Part shown: piece by piece, positions 9,419 to 18,503 of the stretch
How the letters are laid out: each line of letters opens with the position of its first letter
How positions within the stretch are numbered: the first letter of the stretch is position 1
DNA from: an uncultured Flavobacterium sp.
GTDB taxonomy: Bacteria > Bacteroidota > Bacteroidia > Flavobacteriales > Flavobacteriaceae
DNA: 64,000 nucleotides
Assembly: GCF_946478785.1 (NCBI RefSeq)
Contig: NZ_CAMLDD010000030.1
Span: forward strand, 1 to 64,000
Direction: 5' to 3'
The notes under the pieces: model-generated
Seen by the model: the letters and a program-made list of their open reading frames with translations, nothing else
What the model was told of the DNA's origin: nothing
Databases searched by the model: none
Position numbers and translations under genes: made by a program

Positions 9419-10057
9419 TTATTTATTTGGCTGTGGCGTCATACGCAGATATGGTTTTATTGGCGTATGTCCTTTAGGGAATTTTGCAGGAATATCACTA
9501 TCCGGGACAGATGGCGAAATTACTACATCTCCTCCATCTTTCCAGTTTGCCGGAGTAGCAACACTATAATTGGCAGTTAATTGCAAACTATCTATTACAC
9601 GAAGCAATTCGTCGAAATTTCTTCCTGTTGATGCAGGGTATGTCAAAATAAGTTTGATTTTTTTATCGTCACCAATAACAAAAACAGAACGTACTGTAAA
9701 TTTATCACTTGCATTTGGATGAAGCATATCGTATAAAGTAGCTATCTTTTTATCCTCATCTGCAATGATTGGAAAATTTACTGTTGTGTTTTGAGTCTCG
9801 TTAATGTCTTTAATCCACTCCAAATGCGACTCTAAACCGTCTACACTTAAAGCAATGACTTTTGTATTTCTTTTGGTAAATTCCGGAAGATAATTTGCTA
9901 CTGTTCCTAACTCAGTTGTACACACCGGAGTAAAATCTGAAGGATGCGAAAATAAAACACCCCATGAATCTCCTAACCATTCATGAAAACTAATTGGTCC
10001 TTGAGTGGTTTCGGCCTGAAAATCCGGAGCTATATCGCCTAATCGTAATGTTGACAT
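9419..10057 (-). CDS. 1-Cys peroxiredoxin (Prx6 subfamily)
   Basis: Cytoplasmic thiol peroxidase of 212 residues that reduces H2O2 and alkyl hydroperoxides. The active-site motif PSDFTPVCTTE has the peroxidatic Cys46 with the supporting Pro and Thr. The second Cys of 2-Cys enzymes is absent, and the long C-terminal extension (PYLRMTPQPNK end) is typical of the Prx6/1-Cys group. The reductant is unknown. It lies convergent to the antiporter gene. The gap to the upstream transporter (10058-10141) is A/T rich and probably holds no other gene. Confidence 0.92.
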   Translation of the reverse strand: MSTLRLGDIAPDFQAETTQGPISFHEWLGDSWGVLFSHPSDFTPVCTTELGTVANYLPEFTKRNTKVIALSVDGLESHLEWIKDINETQNTTVNFPIIADEDKKIATLYDMLHPNASDKFTVRSVFVIGDDKKIKLILTYPASTGRNFDELLRVIDSLQLTANYSVATPANWKDGGDVVISPSVPDSDIPAKFPKGHTPIKPYLRMTPQPNK

Positions 10058-10141
10058 AATTTTATTTTTTTAGTTCCCCTAAAATTACAAAAAAATAATC
10101 AAAAAAACCTAAACCCTACCTTTTCTATCTATCTTCAGAAA

Positions 10142-11365
10142 TTATATTGCTTTTTTCTTTTGGATATTTGGCAGGAAATAGGCAAGAACTCCAATTAATG
10201 GTAAAAATGAACTTATTTTATAGACATATTCGATGCTGGTCTTATCAGCAATATATCCTAAAACAGCAGATCCCAAACCTCCCATACCGAAAGCAAATCC
10301 AAAGAACAAACCCGAAATCATTCCAACCTTTCCAGGCTTTAATTCCTGAGCAAAAACCAAAATAGCCGAAAATGCAGAGGCAATTATGATTCCGATAATA
10401 ACTGCCAAAACCCCAGTCCAGAATAAATTTGCATAAGGCAAGAGCAAAGTAAAAGGCGCTGCTCCCAGAATCGAAAACCAAATGATATATTTTCTTCCGA
10501 AGTGGTCTCCTAAAGGTCCGCCAATTAAAGTTCCGGCAGCTACAGAAGCAAGAAAAAGAAACAAATAAAATTGAGAATCCTGAACTGACATTGAAAATTT
10601 GCTTATCAGATAGAAAGTAAAATAGCTTGACATACTTGCCATATAAAAGAATTTCGAAAATATCAGCAATAGTAAAACTATGATCGAAATCGTAATTTTT
10701 CTATTTGATAAATGAACTATTTCTTCTTCTAAAATAGCTTTTTTAGAAGCTTTTAAAATCATGTGGTTTTGATACCAAATCGCAATTCTTGACAAAAGTA
10801 TAATGCCTAAAATTCCGGCAATCACAAACCATATTACATAAGATTGTCCATGTGGTGCCACAACCAAAGCGACTAACAATGGCCCAATGGCACTTCCGGC
10901 ATTTCCTCCTAACTGAAAAATAGATTGTGCGAGGCCACGTTTTCCTCCCGAACCTAAAAAAGCTACTCTTGAAGCTTCAGGATGAAAAATGGAAGAACCG
11001 ATTCCTACTATACCAACTGAAACTAATAACATCCAAAAAGACCCCGAAACAGACAATAATGCAAGTCCTGAAATAGAAAAAATCATTGCTGCCACTAGCG
11101 AATAAGGCTTTGGTTTTTTGTCTGTATAAAACCCGACAAAAGGTTGCAGTAAAGAAGATGTCAGCTGAAAAACAAACGTAATCAATCCGATTTGCGTGAA
11201 GGTCAGATTGAAGTTTTCTTTTAAAATTGGATATGTAGATGGAATAACTGCTTGCATCAAATCATTTAATAAATGGGCAAATGCAATTGAAAATAATACC
11301 GAATAAACTGTTTTTTGGGCTAATGCACTGCCATCGACTGAAGCAGTTGGTGTAGATGAATTCAT
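10142..11365 (-). CDS. Major facilitator superfamily exporter, fosmidomycin-resistance (Fsr) type
   Basis: Twelve-helix MFS transporter of about 407 residues in the inner membrane. The segment FAHLLNDLMQAVIPSTYPILK and the loop GFYTDKKPKPYS (the MFS motif A position) are characteristic of the Fsr/FsmR branch. The first ATG on the minus strand is at 11365; a TTG three codons upstream is less likely. Only about 18 nt separate it from the AEC carrier that precedes it on the same strand, so the two may be co-transcribed. The natural substrate is unknown. Confidence 0.85.
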   Translation of the reverse strand: MNSSTPTASVDGSALAQKTVYSVLFSIAFAHLLNDLMQAVIPSTYPILKENFNLTFTQIGLITFVFQLTSSLLQPFVGFYTDKKPKPYSLVAAMIFSISGLALLSVSGSFWMLLVSVGIVGIGSSIFHPEASRVAFLGSGGKRGLAQSIFQLGGNAGSAIGPLLVALVVAPHGQSYVIWFVIAGILGIILLSRIAIWYQNHMILKASKKAILEEEIVHLSNRKITISIIVLLLLIFSKFFYMASMSSYFTFYLISKFSMSVQDSQFYLFLFLASVAAGTLIGGPLGDHFGRKYIIWFSILGAAPFTLLLPYANLFWTGVLAVIIGIIIASAFSAILVFAQELKPGKVGMISGLFFGFAFGMGGLGSAVLGYIADKTSIEYVYKISSFLPLIGVLAYFLPNIQKKKAI

Positions 11366-11392
11366 ATTAGGCAAACAAAATTGATAATCAAA

Positions 11393-12307
11393 TTATATTA
11401 CAAAACTAACTATAAAATACCAGATTGCGAGAGTTAAAAAGGAGATTGGGATTCCGAAACCCACCATCATACTGCTTAGTTTTGGTTTTAAACCATAAGT
11501 AGAAGCTAGAATTGCACCTGTAATCATGGGTGCCATAGCGGTTTCCATTATTGTGATTTTTATAGGCTCAGAATACTGCCTGAAAATAAAAACGTATAAA
11601 ACTAAAATTACAAACGGAACCAGAATAAGCTTAAAAAAAAGCCCGAGTCGCAAAAATCTCCAATGCTTGCTTTTTCTATCAAAGTTAAGCTGTAATCCAA
11701 CTGACAATAAGGCAAGCGGTGTTACCAAACTTCCAATTTTTAGCAAGACAGACTGAATATCCAAGTTTAAATCATAGCTGTAAACATTCATTAAGCAGGC
11801 TACAACAAACATTATAAACGGTGGAAATACTATGATTTTCTTTATAATACTAAAAGTATCCGGACTTCCTTTAGAATAAAAAGCGGCGACAAAAACCCCT
11901 AAGGTTGAAACCACCACAAAAGTACCAGGCTGATCAACCAAAACTGCTGTTTCTAAACCTTTTTTTCCAAATAAAGCTTCAATTATTGGGTAACCCAAAA
12001 ATGATGAATTACTTAATCCCGCAGTTAGAATCAAGCATCCAATAAGCTTATTAGACCAGCCCAACCTTCTTCCTAAAAAGTGAAAAAATATAAACGCCAG
12101 AATAAAAGTAATCCATCCTGCGCCTATTGGGAATAGTAATTCATTGCTCCATTTTATTTTAGGAATATGATATAAGGTAATTGCAGGAAGACATATGTAA
12201 ATGACAATCTTGTTAAGAATTTTGTAAATGTTTGATGGAAAACCTTTCACTCTTTGCAAAAGCAATCCTAAAAACAAAAAGAAAAATATTAGAATAAAAT
12301 TGTTCAT
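11393..12307 (-). CDS. AEC family transporter (auxin efflux carrier superfamily)
   Basis: Membrane carrier of 304 residues with about ten hydrophobic helices in two similar halves, as in the AEC/Mem_trans family that includes malonate and malate exporters. Typical features are the N-terminal IYKILNKIVIYICLPAI segment and LTAGLSNSSFLGYP in helix 4, with a conserved Asn-Ser. It heads a two-gene unit with the downstream Fsr-like MFS gene. The Rrf2 regulator is transcribed divergently 180 bp away but is more likely to control its own downstream gene. The substrate is not known. Confidence 0.85.
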   Translation of the reverse strand: MNNFILIFFFLFLGLLLQRVKGFPSNIYKILNKIVIYICLPAITLYHIPKIKWSNELLFPIGAGWITFILAFIFFHFLGRRLGWSNKLIGCLILTAGLSNSSFLGYPIIEALFGKKGLETAVLVDQPGTFVVVSTLGVFVAAFYSKGSPDTFSIIKKIIVFPPFIMFVVACLMNVYSYDLNLDIQSVLLKIGSLVTPLALLSVGLQLNFDRKSKHWRFLRLGLFFKLILVPFVILVLYVFIFRQYSEPIKITIMETAMAPMITGAILASTYGLKPKLSSMMVGFGIPISFLTLAIWYFIVSFVI

Positions 12308-12441
12308 ATCACAGGTTCACGCAAAAATAAGCATTTATAATTAGTGATTAATAAAGAGTATATAGTAATTAGTTTTTTTCTACTATCAACATTTAGTAAT
12401 CTTTTATTTTTTATTCTTTACTAATAAAAACGTTAAAATAA

Positions 12442-12471
12442 TTTGTTATTGAATAAAACTCTTTATATTTG
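12442..12471 (+). promoter_or_regulatory. Promoter of the Rrf2-family regulator gene
   Basis: TTTG (12442-12445), an 18-nt spacer and TATATTTG (12464-12471) match the Flavobacterium promoter consensus exactly. Transcription should start near 12477, which rules out the upstream in-frame start at 12443 and supports the ATG at 12491. Confidence 0.8.
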
Positions 12472-12490
12472 TAATATATTTTATTACAGT

Positions 12491-12898
12491 ATGCTTTCAG
12501 GTAAATTTGCCATAACGATTCACATTCTTACCTTGCTGACTAAATTCCCTAATGATTATCTGTCATCGGAATTTATTGCAGGAAGTATTAATCTGAACCC
12601 GGTTTTGGTGAGAAAAGAAATTGCAAATTTAAAAGCACATCATATTGTAGAAAGCAAAGAAGGCAAAAACGGCGGGACAAAACTGGCTGTAGGTGCCTCA
12701 AAGCTGACTTTAAAAGAAATTTTTGAAGTCACTTTTGAAACTATAAATTTAGGTTATGCCAAAAACCAGCCCAATCCGGATTGCCCTGTTGGAAAAAAAA
12801 TCAATCAAAATTTAGCTGCTTTATATGCTGAAATGAATCAAAAAATTAGTTTACAGCTGAATGATATCACATTAGAAGATTTTTCGGCCCAGTTTTAA
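12491..12898 (+). CDS. Rrf2 family transcriptional regulator (YwnA-like)
   Basis: DNA-binding protein of 135 residues: an N-terminal winged helix (KFAITIHILTLLTKF ... LVRKEIANLKAHHIVESKEGKNGGTKLA) and a short dimerisation tail. The three clustered cysteines that hold the iron-sulfur cluster in IscR or NsrR are missing. Only one Cys lies in DCPVGKK, so it may sense a thiol-reactive signal, as proposed for YwnA/CymR-like members. The start at 12491 is chosen because a perfect promoter covers the upstream in-frame codon. A putative NAD(P)-binding partner follows 58 bp downstream, resembling the ywnA-ywnB pairing of Bacillus subtilis. Confidence 0.85.
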   Translation: MLSGKFAITIHILTLLTKFPNDYLSSEFIAGSINLNPVLVRKEIANLKAHHIVESKEGKNGGTKLAVGASKLTLKEIFEVTFETINLGYAKNQPNPDCPVGKKINQNLAALYAEMNQKISLQLNDITLEDFSAQF

Positions 12899-12956
12899 AA
12901 ACTATTTTTTTAAACAAAACTGTAACATTTTTTATTACTAAATAAATTTATATATT

Positions 12957-13598
12957 ATGAAAATCGCAATTATTGGAGCAACAGGATTTGTTGGTTCCGC
13001 TATTTTAAATGAATTAGCAGACAGAAAACATGAAATTACAGCAATCGCAAGAACGCCAAAAGATAGTGTAAATGCAACCTGGATTGCTGCTGATGTTTAT
13101 GATGCTGCTGCTTTGGCAGAAATTTTAAAAGGCCACGATGTAGTAGTGAATGCCTTTAATCCGGGTTGGACAAATCCAAACATTTACGATGATTCTATCA
13201 GGGGTTCAAAAGCAATACAGGAAGCAGTTAAACAATCAGGTGTAAAGCGTTTCATTACAATTGGCGGAGCCGGAAGTTTATTTGTTGCACCTGGTTTACA
13301 AGCAATAGACACTCCTGATTTTCCAAAGGATATTTATGATGGTGCAAATGCAGCCAGAGATTATTTAAATATTATTAAAGAAGAAAAAGAACTGGATTGG
13401 GCATTTTTTAGTCCGGCTTTTGAAATGCATGCCGGAACAAAAACAGGAAGAACTGGAAAATACCGTTTAGGTTTAGAAAATCCGGTATTTAATGAGGAGC
13501 AAAGAAGCATTTTATCTGTTGAAGATTTAGCGGTTGTTATTGCTGATGAAATCGAAACTCCGAAGCATCATCAGGTTCGATTTACAGCGGGTTATTAA
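12957..13598 (+). CDS. NAD(P)-binding oxidoreductase (YwnB / NmrA-like SDR)
   Basis: Rossmann-fold protein of 213 residues starting with IAIIGATGFVGSAIL (GxxGxxG dinucleotide motif at residues 7-13). It is an atypical extended SDR like YwnB or biliverdin-reductase-B-like proteins, and the substrate is unknown. DVVVNAFNPGW and RFITIGGAGSLF fit the family core. It follows the Rrf2 regulator in the same direction and is probably its main target. A hairpin terminator follows at 13624-13667. Confidence 0.85.
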   Translation: MKIAIIGATGFVGSAILNELADRKHEITAIARTPKDSVNATWIAADVYDAAALAEILKGHDVVVNAFNPGWTNPNIYDDSIRGSKAIQEAVKQSGVKRFITIGGAGSLFVAPGLQAIDTPDFPKDIYDGANAARDYLNIIKEEKELDWAFFSPAFEMHAGTKTGRTGKYRLGLENPVFNEEQRSILSVEDLAVVIADEIETPKHHQVRFTAGY

Positions 13599-13623
13599 AC
13601 TCTACAGATTCAATAAATTCACA

Positions 13624-13667
13624 AAAAACAGTTTCTAAAGCAATTTTCCACTTTTGAAACTGTTTTT
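13624..13667 (+). terminator. Terminator after the Rrf2/oxidoreductase pair
   Basis: AAAAACAGTTTC (13624-13635) is perfectly complementary to GAAACTGTTTTT (13656-13667) with a 20-nt loop and a T-rich right side. The right arm overlaps the putative meaB -33 region. Confidence 0.65.
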
Positions 13668-13683
13668 GTTTTCAGTACTTTTA
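13653..13683 (+). promoter_or_regulatory. Candidate meaB promoter
   Basis: TTTG (13653-13656), 19-nt spacer, TACTTTTA (13676-13683; last base differs from TAnnTTTG). Predicted transcript start near 13689, just upstream of the TTG at 13702. Confidence 0.45.
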
Positions 13684-13701
13684 CATACCAAAAAAAGTAT
13701 T

Positions 13702-14793
13702 TTGTCAAGTCTAAATAAACAATCAGGCAGTTTACATGAAAAAGCTGGAATTTCACCTCCTGAAATTATCAATGTATCGGCTGTAAGTCAAATTCAGAAA
13801 AGCAGAAAAAAGCAACCTTCTTCAAATGAATTAATTGATGGAATTCTTAACAGGAACAGAACTGCTTTAAGCCGTGCCATTACTTTAATCGAAAGCACAA
13901 ATCCAGAACACACAAAAAAAGCAGATGAGGTTATTAAAGGATGTTTGCCATTAGCAAATAAATCAATTCGTATTGGAATTACCGGAGTTCCAGGAGTTGG
14001 AAAAAGCACTTTTATTGAAGCTTTTGGAAAATATTTGACAGAATTGGGCAAAAAAGTGGCTGTTTTGGCAGTTGATCCAAGCAGTTCGCTTTCGCATGGA
14101 AGTATTTTAGGTGATAAAACCAGAATGGAAGAATTGGTAAAAGATGAAAATGCTTTTATCAGGCCAAGTGCTTCCGGCGAAACTCTGGGAGGAGTAGCCA
14201 GAAAAACTCGTGAATCCATTATTCTTTGTGAAGCTGCAGGATATGATACAATTATCATTGAAACCGTTGGTGTTGGCCAAAGTGAAACAGCTGTTCATAG
14301 TATGGTTGACTTTTTCTTATTACTAAAAATTTCGGGTGCTGGTGATGAACTCCAGGGCATCAAACGAGGCATTATGGAAATGGCCGATGCCATTGTCATT
14401 AATAAAGCAGATGGTGATAATATCAAAAAAGCAAATTTGGCTAAAGTGGAATTTAATAAGGCTTTGCATTTATTCCCTTCCAAAAAATCAACCTGGCAGC
14501 CAAAAGTCTCAACTTGCAGTGCCATCACCAAAGAAGGTATTTCAGAAATATGGGAGACGATTTCTCAATATTTTGAGATAACCAATGAAACCGGATATTT
14601 TGAGGAAAAGAGAAAAGAACAGAATCAATTTTGGATGATGGAAACTATTAATGAACAGCTGAGATTGAATTTTTACAATAATCCAGAAATTATTTCGCAA
14701 TTGGAAGAAAGTAAAAAAGCGGTGCAAAACAATGAAATATCACCTTTTGCAGCCGCTCAGAATTTGTTAAGTAAGTATTTCAAAAAACAATAA
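13702..14793 (+). CDS. meaB: Methylmalonyl-CoA mutase-associated GTPase MeaB (ArgK family)
   Basis: G3E-family P-loop GTPase that protects and reloads the adenosylcobalamin cofactor of methylmalonyl-CoA mutase. It has the Walker A motif GVPGVGKST, the DPSSS switch segment, ETVGVGQSE and the NKADGDN base-recognition motif. The frame is open back to 13654, but that stretch is a terminator arm plus promoter. A TTG at 13702 gives 363 residues beginning SSLNKQ and is preferred. The mutase subunits it should serve are encoded about 40 kb away in this window (54760-58307), so the genes are unlinked. Confidence 0.9.
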   Translation: MSSLNKQSGSLHEKAGISPPEIINVSAVSQIQKSRKKQPSSNELIDGILNRNRTALSRAITLIESTNPEHTKKADEVIKGCLPLANKSIRIGITGVPGVGKSTFIEAFGKYLTELGKKVAVLAVDPSSSLSHGSILGDKTRMEELVKDENAFIRPSASGETLGGVARKTRESIILCEAAGYDTIIIETVGVGQSETAVHSMVDFFLLLKISGAGDELQGIKRGIMEMADAIVINKADGDNIKKANLAKVEFNKALHLFPSKKSTWQPKVSTCSAITKEGISEIWETISQYFEITNETGYFEEKRKEQNQFWMMETINEQLRLNFYNNPEIISQLEESKKAVQNNEISPFAAAQNLLSKYFKKQ

Positions 14794-14806
14794 TAAACCT
14801 TTTCTC

Positions 14807-14878
14807 CACCATATAAGTGATATAAGATAATATAAAAGTAGCTGCGTTTGTGAATGAACTTATATCATTTATATGGTG
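14807..14878. repeat. Palindromic repeat CACCATATAAGTG, first copy
   Basis: Arms 14807-14826 and 14859-14878 are complementary with one mismatch around a 32-nt loop. A second copy of the same arms is at 53445-53530. It lies between convergent meaB and the LTAS-like gene. Confidence 0.75.
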
Positions 14879-14884
14879 AAAATA

Positions 14885-16819
14885 TTATTTTTTTCTCAGT
14901 TTATATTTATTCTCTTTGTATAAATTCCCCGCAGTTATAACGTGAGCCAAAGCATCTTTTGCCAATTCTTCATTTAATTTCACAGGAACTAAAGTAGTAT
15001 CATTTTTGATTTCAAACTGTAATGGTTTCAAATTCGGCTGCATAATTACAACCTGATTTTCGACTCTGAAAGCATTGATATCGTTAAATTGCATAATAGA
15101 TCTTCCCTGAGTTTTTGCATCCAAGTGATTTAGATTTCTTCCAATCATAGGTGTTTCAAAAGAAAGTCCCAAATAACTTAATAATGTTGGAGGAATATCA
15201 ATCTGGCTTGCTAATTTGCTATACGAAACTCCTTTAGCAACTCCTGGCCCCAATATTAAAGCCGGAATATGAAACTTGTTTATTGGCACTAAATTCTTTC
15301 CGTATGTTCTCGTATTGTGATCCGCAATTACTATAAAAATAGTATTTTTAAAATACGCTTCCTTTTTAGCCATTTCGAAAAATTTACCAATCGAAAAATC
15401 AGCATATTTCATGGCATTATTAACTGTTGCCGGTTTCTTGTCATACCCTTTGAATCTTCCTGCCGGGTATTCAAAAGGTTCATGATTTGAAGTTGAGAAC
15501 ATTAAAGAAAAAAATGGTTTATCTCCTTTTGATTTAAAATAATTATTTGCTTTTGTAACCAAATCTTCATCAGAATAACCCCAGGTTCCTTTGAAAGCAT
15601 ATTTTTTCCCATCATCTTCAAAATCTTCCTGATCTACAATATCCTGAAAGCCATTTCCGTTGAAAAAGGAAGCCATATTATCAAAATTTGCCATTCCTCC
15701 ATAAATGAAGCTAGTGTCGTATCCTTTTTGCTTTAAAGCATCAGCTAACGTAAAAAAACCTTGCTGTGAATTACCAAGTTTCACAACACTTTCTGATGGA
15801 GACGGCAAAAATCCGGTTACAACGGCTTCGATTCCGCGAACGCTTCTGGTTCCTGTGCAATATAAATTCGTAAACAATAAACCTTCTTTCGACAATTTGT
15901 CAAACTCCGGAGTTAATGGTTTTCCTCCAAGTATGCCAACATATTCTGCTCCCAAACTCTCCTGAAGAAAAATCACCAAATTATAAGGCTTTTTCATAAG
16001 AGAATCAGGCTGCTGTACATGGAGAAACGGAATTTCGGCATCGGTAAAACTATTTGGGTCTGTACTCATGTATTTTTTTACACGGGCAATTGCTTCAGCT
16101 TCCTCCATTTTGCCATACATTTTAGTATTCCCCTCGTTTTTAATCGAATAAGCCGCAAAAGCAACGGTATAAAATGAATTTAAGCCTAAAGTATTTGTTA
16201 GCTGATCTGTAGAAAAAACGGCATTACTGGCATTAATTGGGCGTTTTGAAGTAAGACTTGAACGAGCACCAAAAAACAATAAAAAAGCCAATAACGGAAA
16301 AATCATTAATTTGAATTTATATGGAGTGCTGGTCGTATAAAAAAGCTGTTTCCCTTTTTTGAAAGCAAAATAAATCCCAACCCCTAAAATCAGGAAAGTA
16401 ACTATAATTGAAGTCAGGTAACCTTTTAAGAGCATTCCCACAACTTCCTTTGGATAAATCAGATAATCCAGAAAAATCTTGTTCGGACGTGTATCGTATT
16501 GTTTTACAAAATCCGGTGAAGCCAATTCTACAAACAGAATCAGAAACAAGAAAAGAAAGCTGTAAATCACCAAAAATGAATTGGTAAACTTCACCCATTT
16601 ATTAGGTAAAAAAGTGATTAAAACGGCTGGCAGAAAACACAAATAACATAGTAAAATTAAATCCATTCGAAGACCGATTGGAAAAATGTGCCAGAAATCA
16701 GGTGTTTCTACAACTCTTTCTTTAAAAATAAAAAAAAGAAAGATTCTGCTTAAAGTAGTAATGAGCAATCCAATTAAAATAAAATTGAAAACGGGTCTTA
16801 AAAAGCGTAATTTTTTCAT
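14885..16819 (-). CDS. LTA synthase / MdoB-family membrane sulfatase-like phosphotransferase
   Basis: Inner-membrane protein of 644 residues: five N-terminal hydrophobic helices, then a large periplasmic alkaline-phosphatase-fold domain. Signature pieces are FLQESLGAEYVG (metal Glu), GTRSVRG with the candidate nucleophile Thr, and VIADHNTRTYG (metal Asp-His). In Gram-negatives such enzymes usually move phosphoglycerol or phosphoethanolamine groups onto envelope glycans rather than making lipoteichoic acid. The frame is open to 16912 but that would overlap the upstream gene; ATG at 16819 (KKLRFLRPVF) is the better start. Confidence 0.85.
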   Translation of the reverse strand: MKKLRFLRPVFNFILIGLLITTLSRIFLFFIFKERVVETPDFWHIFPIGLRMDLILLCYLCFLPAVLITFLPNKWVKFTNSFLVIYSFLFLFLILFVELASPDFVKQYDTRPNKIFLDYLIYPKEVVGMLLKGYLTSIIVTFLILGVGIYFAFKKGKQLFYTTSTPYKFKLMIFPLLAFLLFFGARSSLTSKRPINASNAVFSTDQLTNTLGLNSFYTVAFAAYSIKNEGNTKMYGKMEEAEAIARVKKYMSTDPNSFTDAEIPFLHVQQPDSLMKKPYNLVIFLQESLGAEYVGILGGKPLTPEFDKLSKEGLLFTNLYCTGTRSVRGIEAVVTGFLPSPSESVVKLGNSQQGFFTLADALKQKGYDTSFIYGGMANFDNMASFFNGNGFQDIVDQEDFEDDGKKYAFKGTWGYSDEDLVTKANNYFKSKGDKPFFSLMFSTSNHEPFEYPAGRFKGYDKKPATVNNAMKYADFSIGKFFEMAKKEAYFKNTIFIVIADHNTRTYGKNLVPINKFHIPALILGPGVAKGVSYSKLASQIDIPPTLLSYLGLSFETPMIGRNLNHLDAKTQGRSIMQFNDINAFRVENQVVIMQPNLKPLQFEIKNDTTLVPVKLNEELAKDALAHVITAGNLYKENKYKLRKK

Positions 16820-16871
16820 TAAATGATTTTTTTGGTTGAGATACATTGTCGAGATGCACTGCTGTGCGTCT

Positions 16872-17099
16872 CTACTCTTCGTAACGACCAATTTCTCTGT
16901 CGTAGAACTCATTCGCTTTCACAATCAGTCCTTCCATTTCAGCATTTAATTCGGCTTCATCAAGATCTTCCGCTTCTTCCATAAACTCCACCTCATCATC
17001 TTTTAAATTGATAATAAATCTTGGGTAATCAAGGTGAATGATAAAAATATCATCTGGAAAATCAGTATTATCTCCGAGTAAAAATTTAGGTAATTCCAT
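16872..17099 (-). CDS. Small acidic conserved-type hypothetical protein
   Basis: Acidic 75-residue protein without signal peptide or membrane segment. It starts MELPKFLLGDNTDFPDDIF and ends in a Glu/Asp-rich helix (EEAEDLDEAELNAEMEG). I recognise no domain. It sits in the same direction between the MATE pump gene (24 bp upstream) and the LTAS-like gene (52 bp downstream), suggesting co-transcription. The Pro-rich strand pattern LDYPRFIINLKDDEVEF argues for a small folded protein rather than a chance ORF. Confidence 0.65.
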   Translation of the reverse strand: MELPKFLLGDNTDFPDDIFIIHLDYPRFIINLKDDEVEFMEEAEDLDEAELNAEMEGLIVKANEFYDREIGRYEE

Positions 17100-17123
17100 A
17101 TTATTAGATTTTATATTTTAAGA

Positions 17124-18503
17124 TTAGGTATTTGAAGTGTTTATTAATTTTTTTGTTAGAAAGTGAAAGCGAATATACAAAAATACTGCTGCAGAAGTTA
17201 GCCCTGCCAAAAGTCCAATCCAGACCCCTTCGGCTTTCCATGAAGTGTGTTCACCTAAATAATACGAAATCGGAAAACCAATAACCCAATACGCAACAAA
17301 CGTAATGTACATGGGCACTTTTACATCCTGCAAACCACGCAGCGCTCCTAAAACTACTACCTGGATTCCGTCAGAAATTTGAAAGATAGCGGCTATCAAA
17401 AGTAATTTTGATGCTATACTTATCACTTCATTATTATCCAGAAGCTGTCCTCCGTTTTCCATATTCAAAAAAATATGAGGCAAATAATTATGAAAAGCGA
17501 CAAACAGAATTGCAAAAACAGTTTCGATTATAATGGCAAGTAAAAAAATAGAACGCGCCACAACAACTAATTTTTTAAAATCCTGCAGTCCTCTTTGATT
17601 ACTAACCCTAATCATCGAAGTAACACTTAATCCCATCGCAAACATAAAAGTCATTGAAGCCAGACTTAAAGCAATTTGATTGGCAGCCTGACTTGTTTTC
17701 CCAATATTTCCGCAAAGCCAGATTGACGCTGTAAATAATACTACTTCAAAAAGCATTTGCATAGCTGATGGAAAACCAATGCTTATTATTTTTTTTATGG
17801 TTTCTTTTTTAATTTCGTCAAAACTGAAGCCTTCAAAAAATCGTTTTAAATCATTTCTCCTTGATAGCATAATATGCATAAACATTACAAGGAATATTCT
17901 TGAAATTACGGTTCCTAAAGCAGCACCAACAATTCCCATTTTAGGAAAAATCCAGATACCATAAATCAACACATAGTTAATCCCTACGTGCAGTACATTT
18001 GCCATAATCATCGCATACATCGAATATTTTGTCATTGACATTCCGTCTGCAAATTGTTTGTACCCCTGATACATAATTAACGGAATTAATGAAAAAGCAA
18101 CCCAATCAAGATAAGGTTTTGCAAGTGCAATGACCTCAGCCGGCTGATGCAGCAATTCCATTATTGGCTTTGCCAGAACAATCACTCCAAAAAGGGCTAA
18201 TCCTAAAATGGTACATAAAAACAATCCATGATGAAAGGCCGAGCGAACTTTGGTATCATTTTTCTCGGCATCACCTTCAGCTACAATTGGAGTAATGGCG
18301 GTAGAAAAACCAATTCCCAGCGACATTGCAATAAAAATCATGCTGTTCCCCAAAGAAACTGCGGCCAGTTCGGTACTACCTAATTTACCAACCATTATAT
18401 TATCAACTATACCTATTAATGTATGACCAACCATTCCTAAAATAACAGGATACGCCAGTCTGAAATTATAGGAAAACTCTTTTGTGTACTGCTTTAAATT
18501 CAC
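17124..18503 (-). CDS. MATE family efflux transporter
   Basis: Twelve-helix multidrug/toxin antiporter (NorM/DinF superfamily) of about 459 residues. The two halves each begin with typical MATE segments (AYPVILGMVGHTLIGIVDNIMVG and IGFPSAMQMLFE). The frame is open to an ATG at 18611, but the extra N-terminal 36 residues are Cys- and Lys-rich and unlike MATE proteins. A GTG at 18503 (NLKQYTKEFSYN) gives the usual length. The coupling ion and substrates are not deducible. The small acidic protein gene follows. Confidence 0.88.
   Translation of the reverse strand: MNLKQYTKEFSYNFRLAYPVILGMVGHTLIGIVDNIMVGKLGSTELAAVSLGNSMIFIAMSLGIGFSTAITPIVAEGDAEKNDTKVRSAFHHGLFLCTILGLALFGVIVLAKPIMELLHQPAEVIALAKPYLDWVAFSLIPLIMYQGYKQFADGMSMTKYSMYAMIMANVLHVGINYVLIYGIWIFPKMGIVGAALGTVISRIFLVMFMHIMLSRRNDLKRFFEGFSFDEIKKETIKKIISIGFPSAMQMLFEVVLFTASIWLCGNIGKTSQAANQIALSLASMTFMFAMGLSVTSMIRVSNQRGLQDFKKLVVVARSIFLLAIIIETVFAILFVAFHNYLPHIFLNMENGGQLLDNNEVISIASKLLLIAAIFQISDGIQVVVLGALRGLQDVKVPMYITFVAYWVIGFPISYYLGEHTSWKAEGVWIGLLAGLTSAAVFLYIRFHFLTKKLINTSNT

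Noticed and set aside
16820..16912. Extended N-terminus of the LTA-synthase-like protein
   Set aside because: It would overlap the small acidic protein gene and has no membrane-protein character; ATG at 16819 is followed directly by the first helix.
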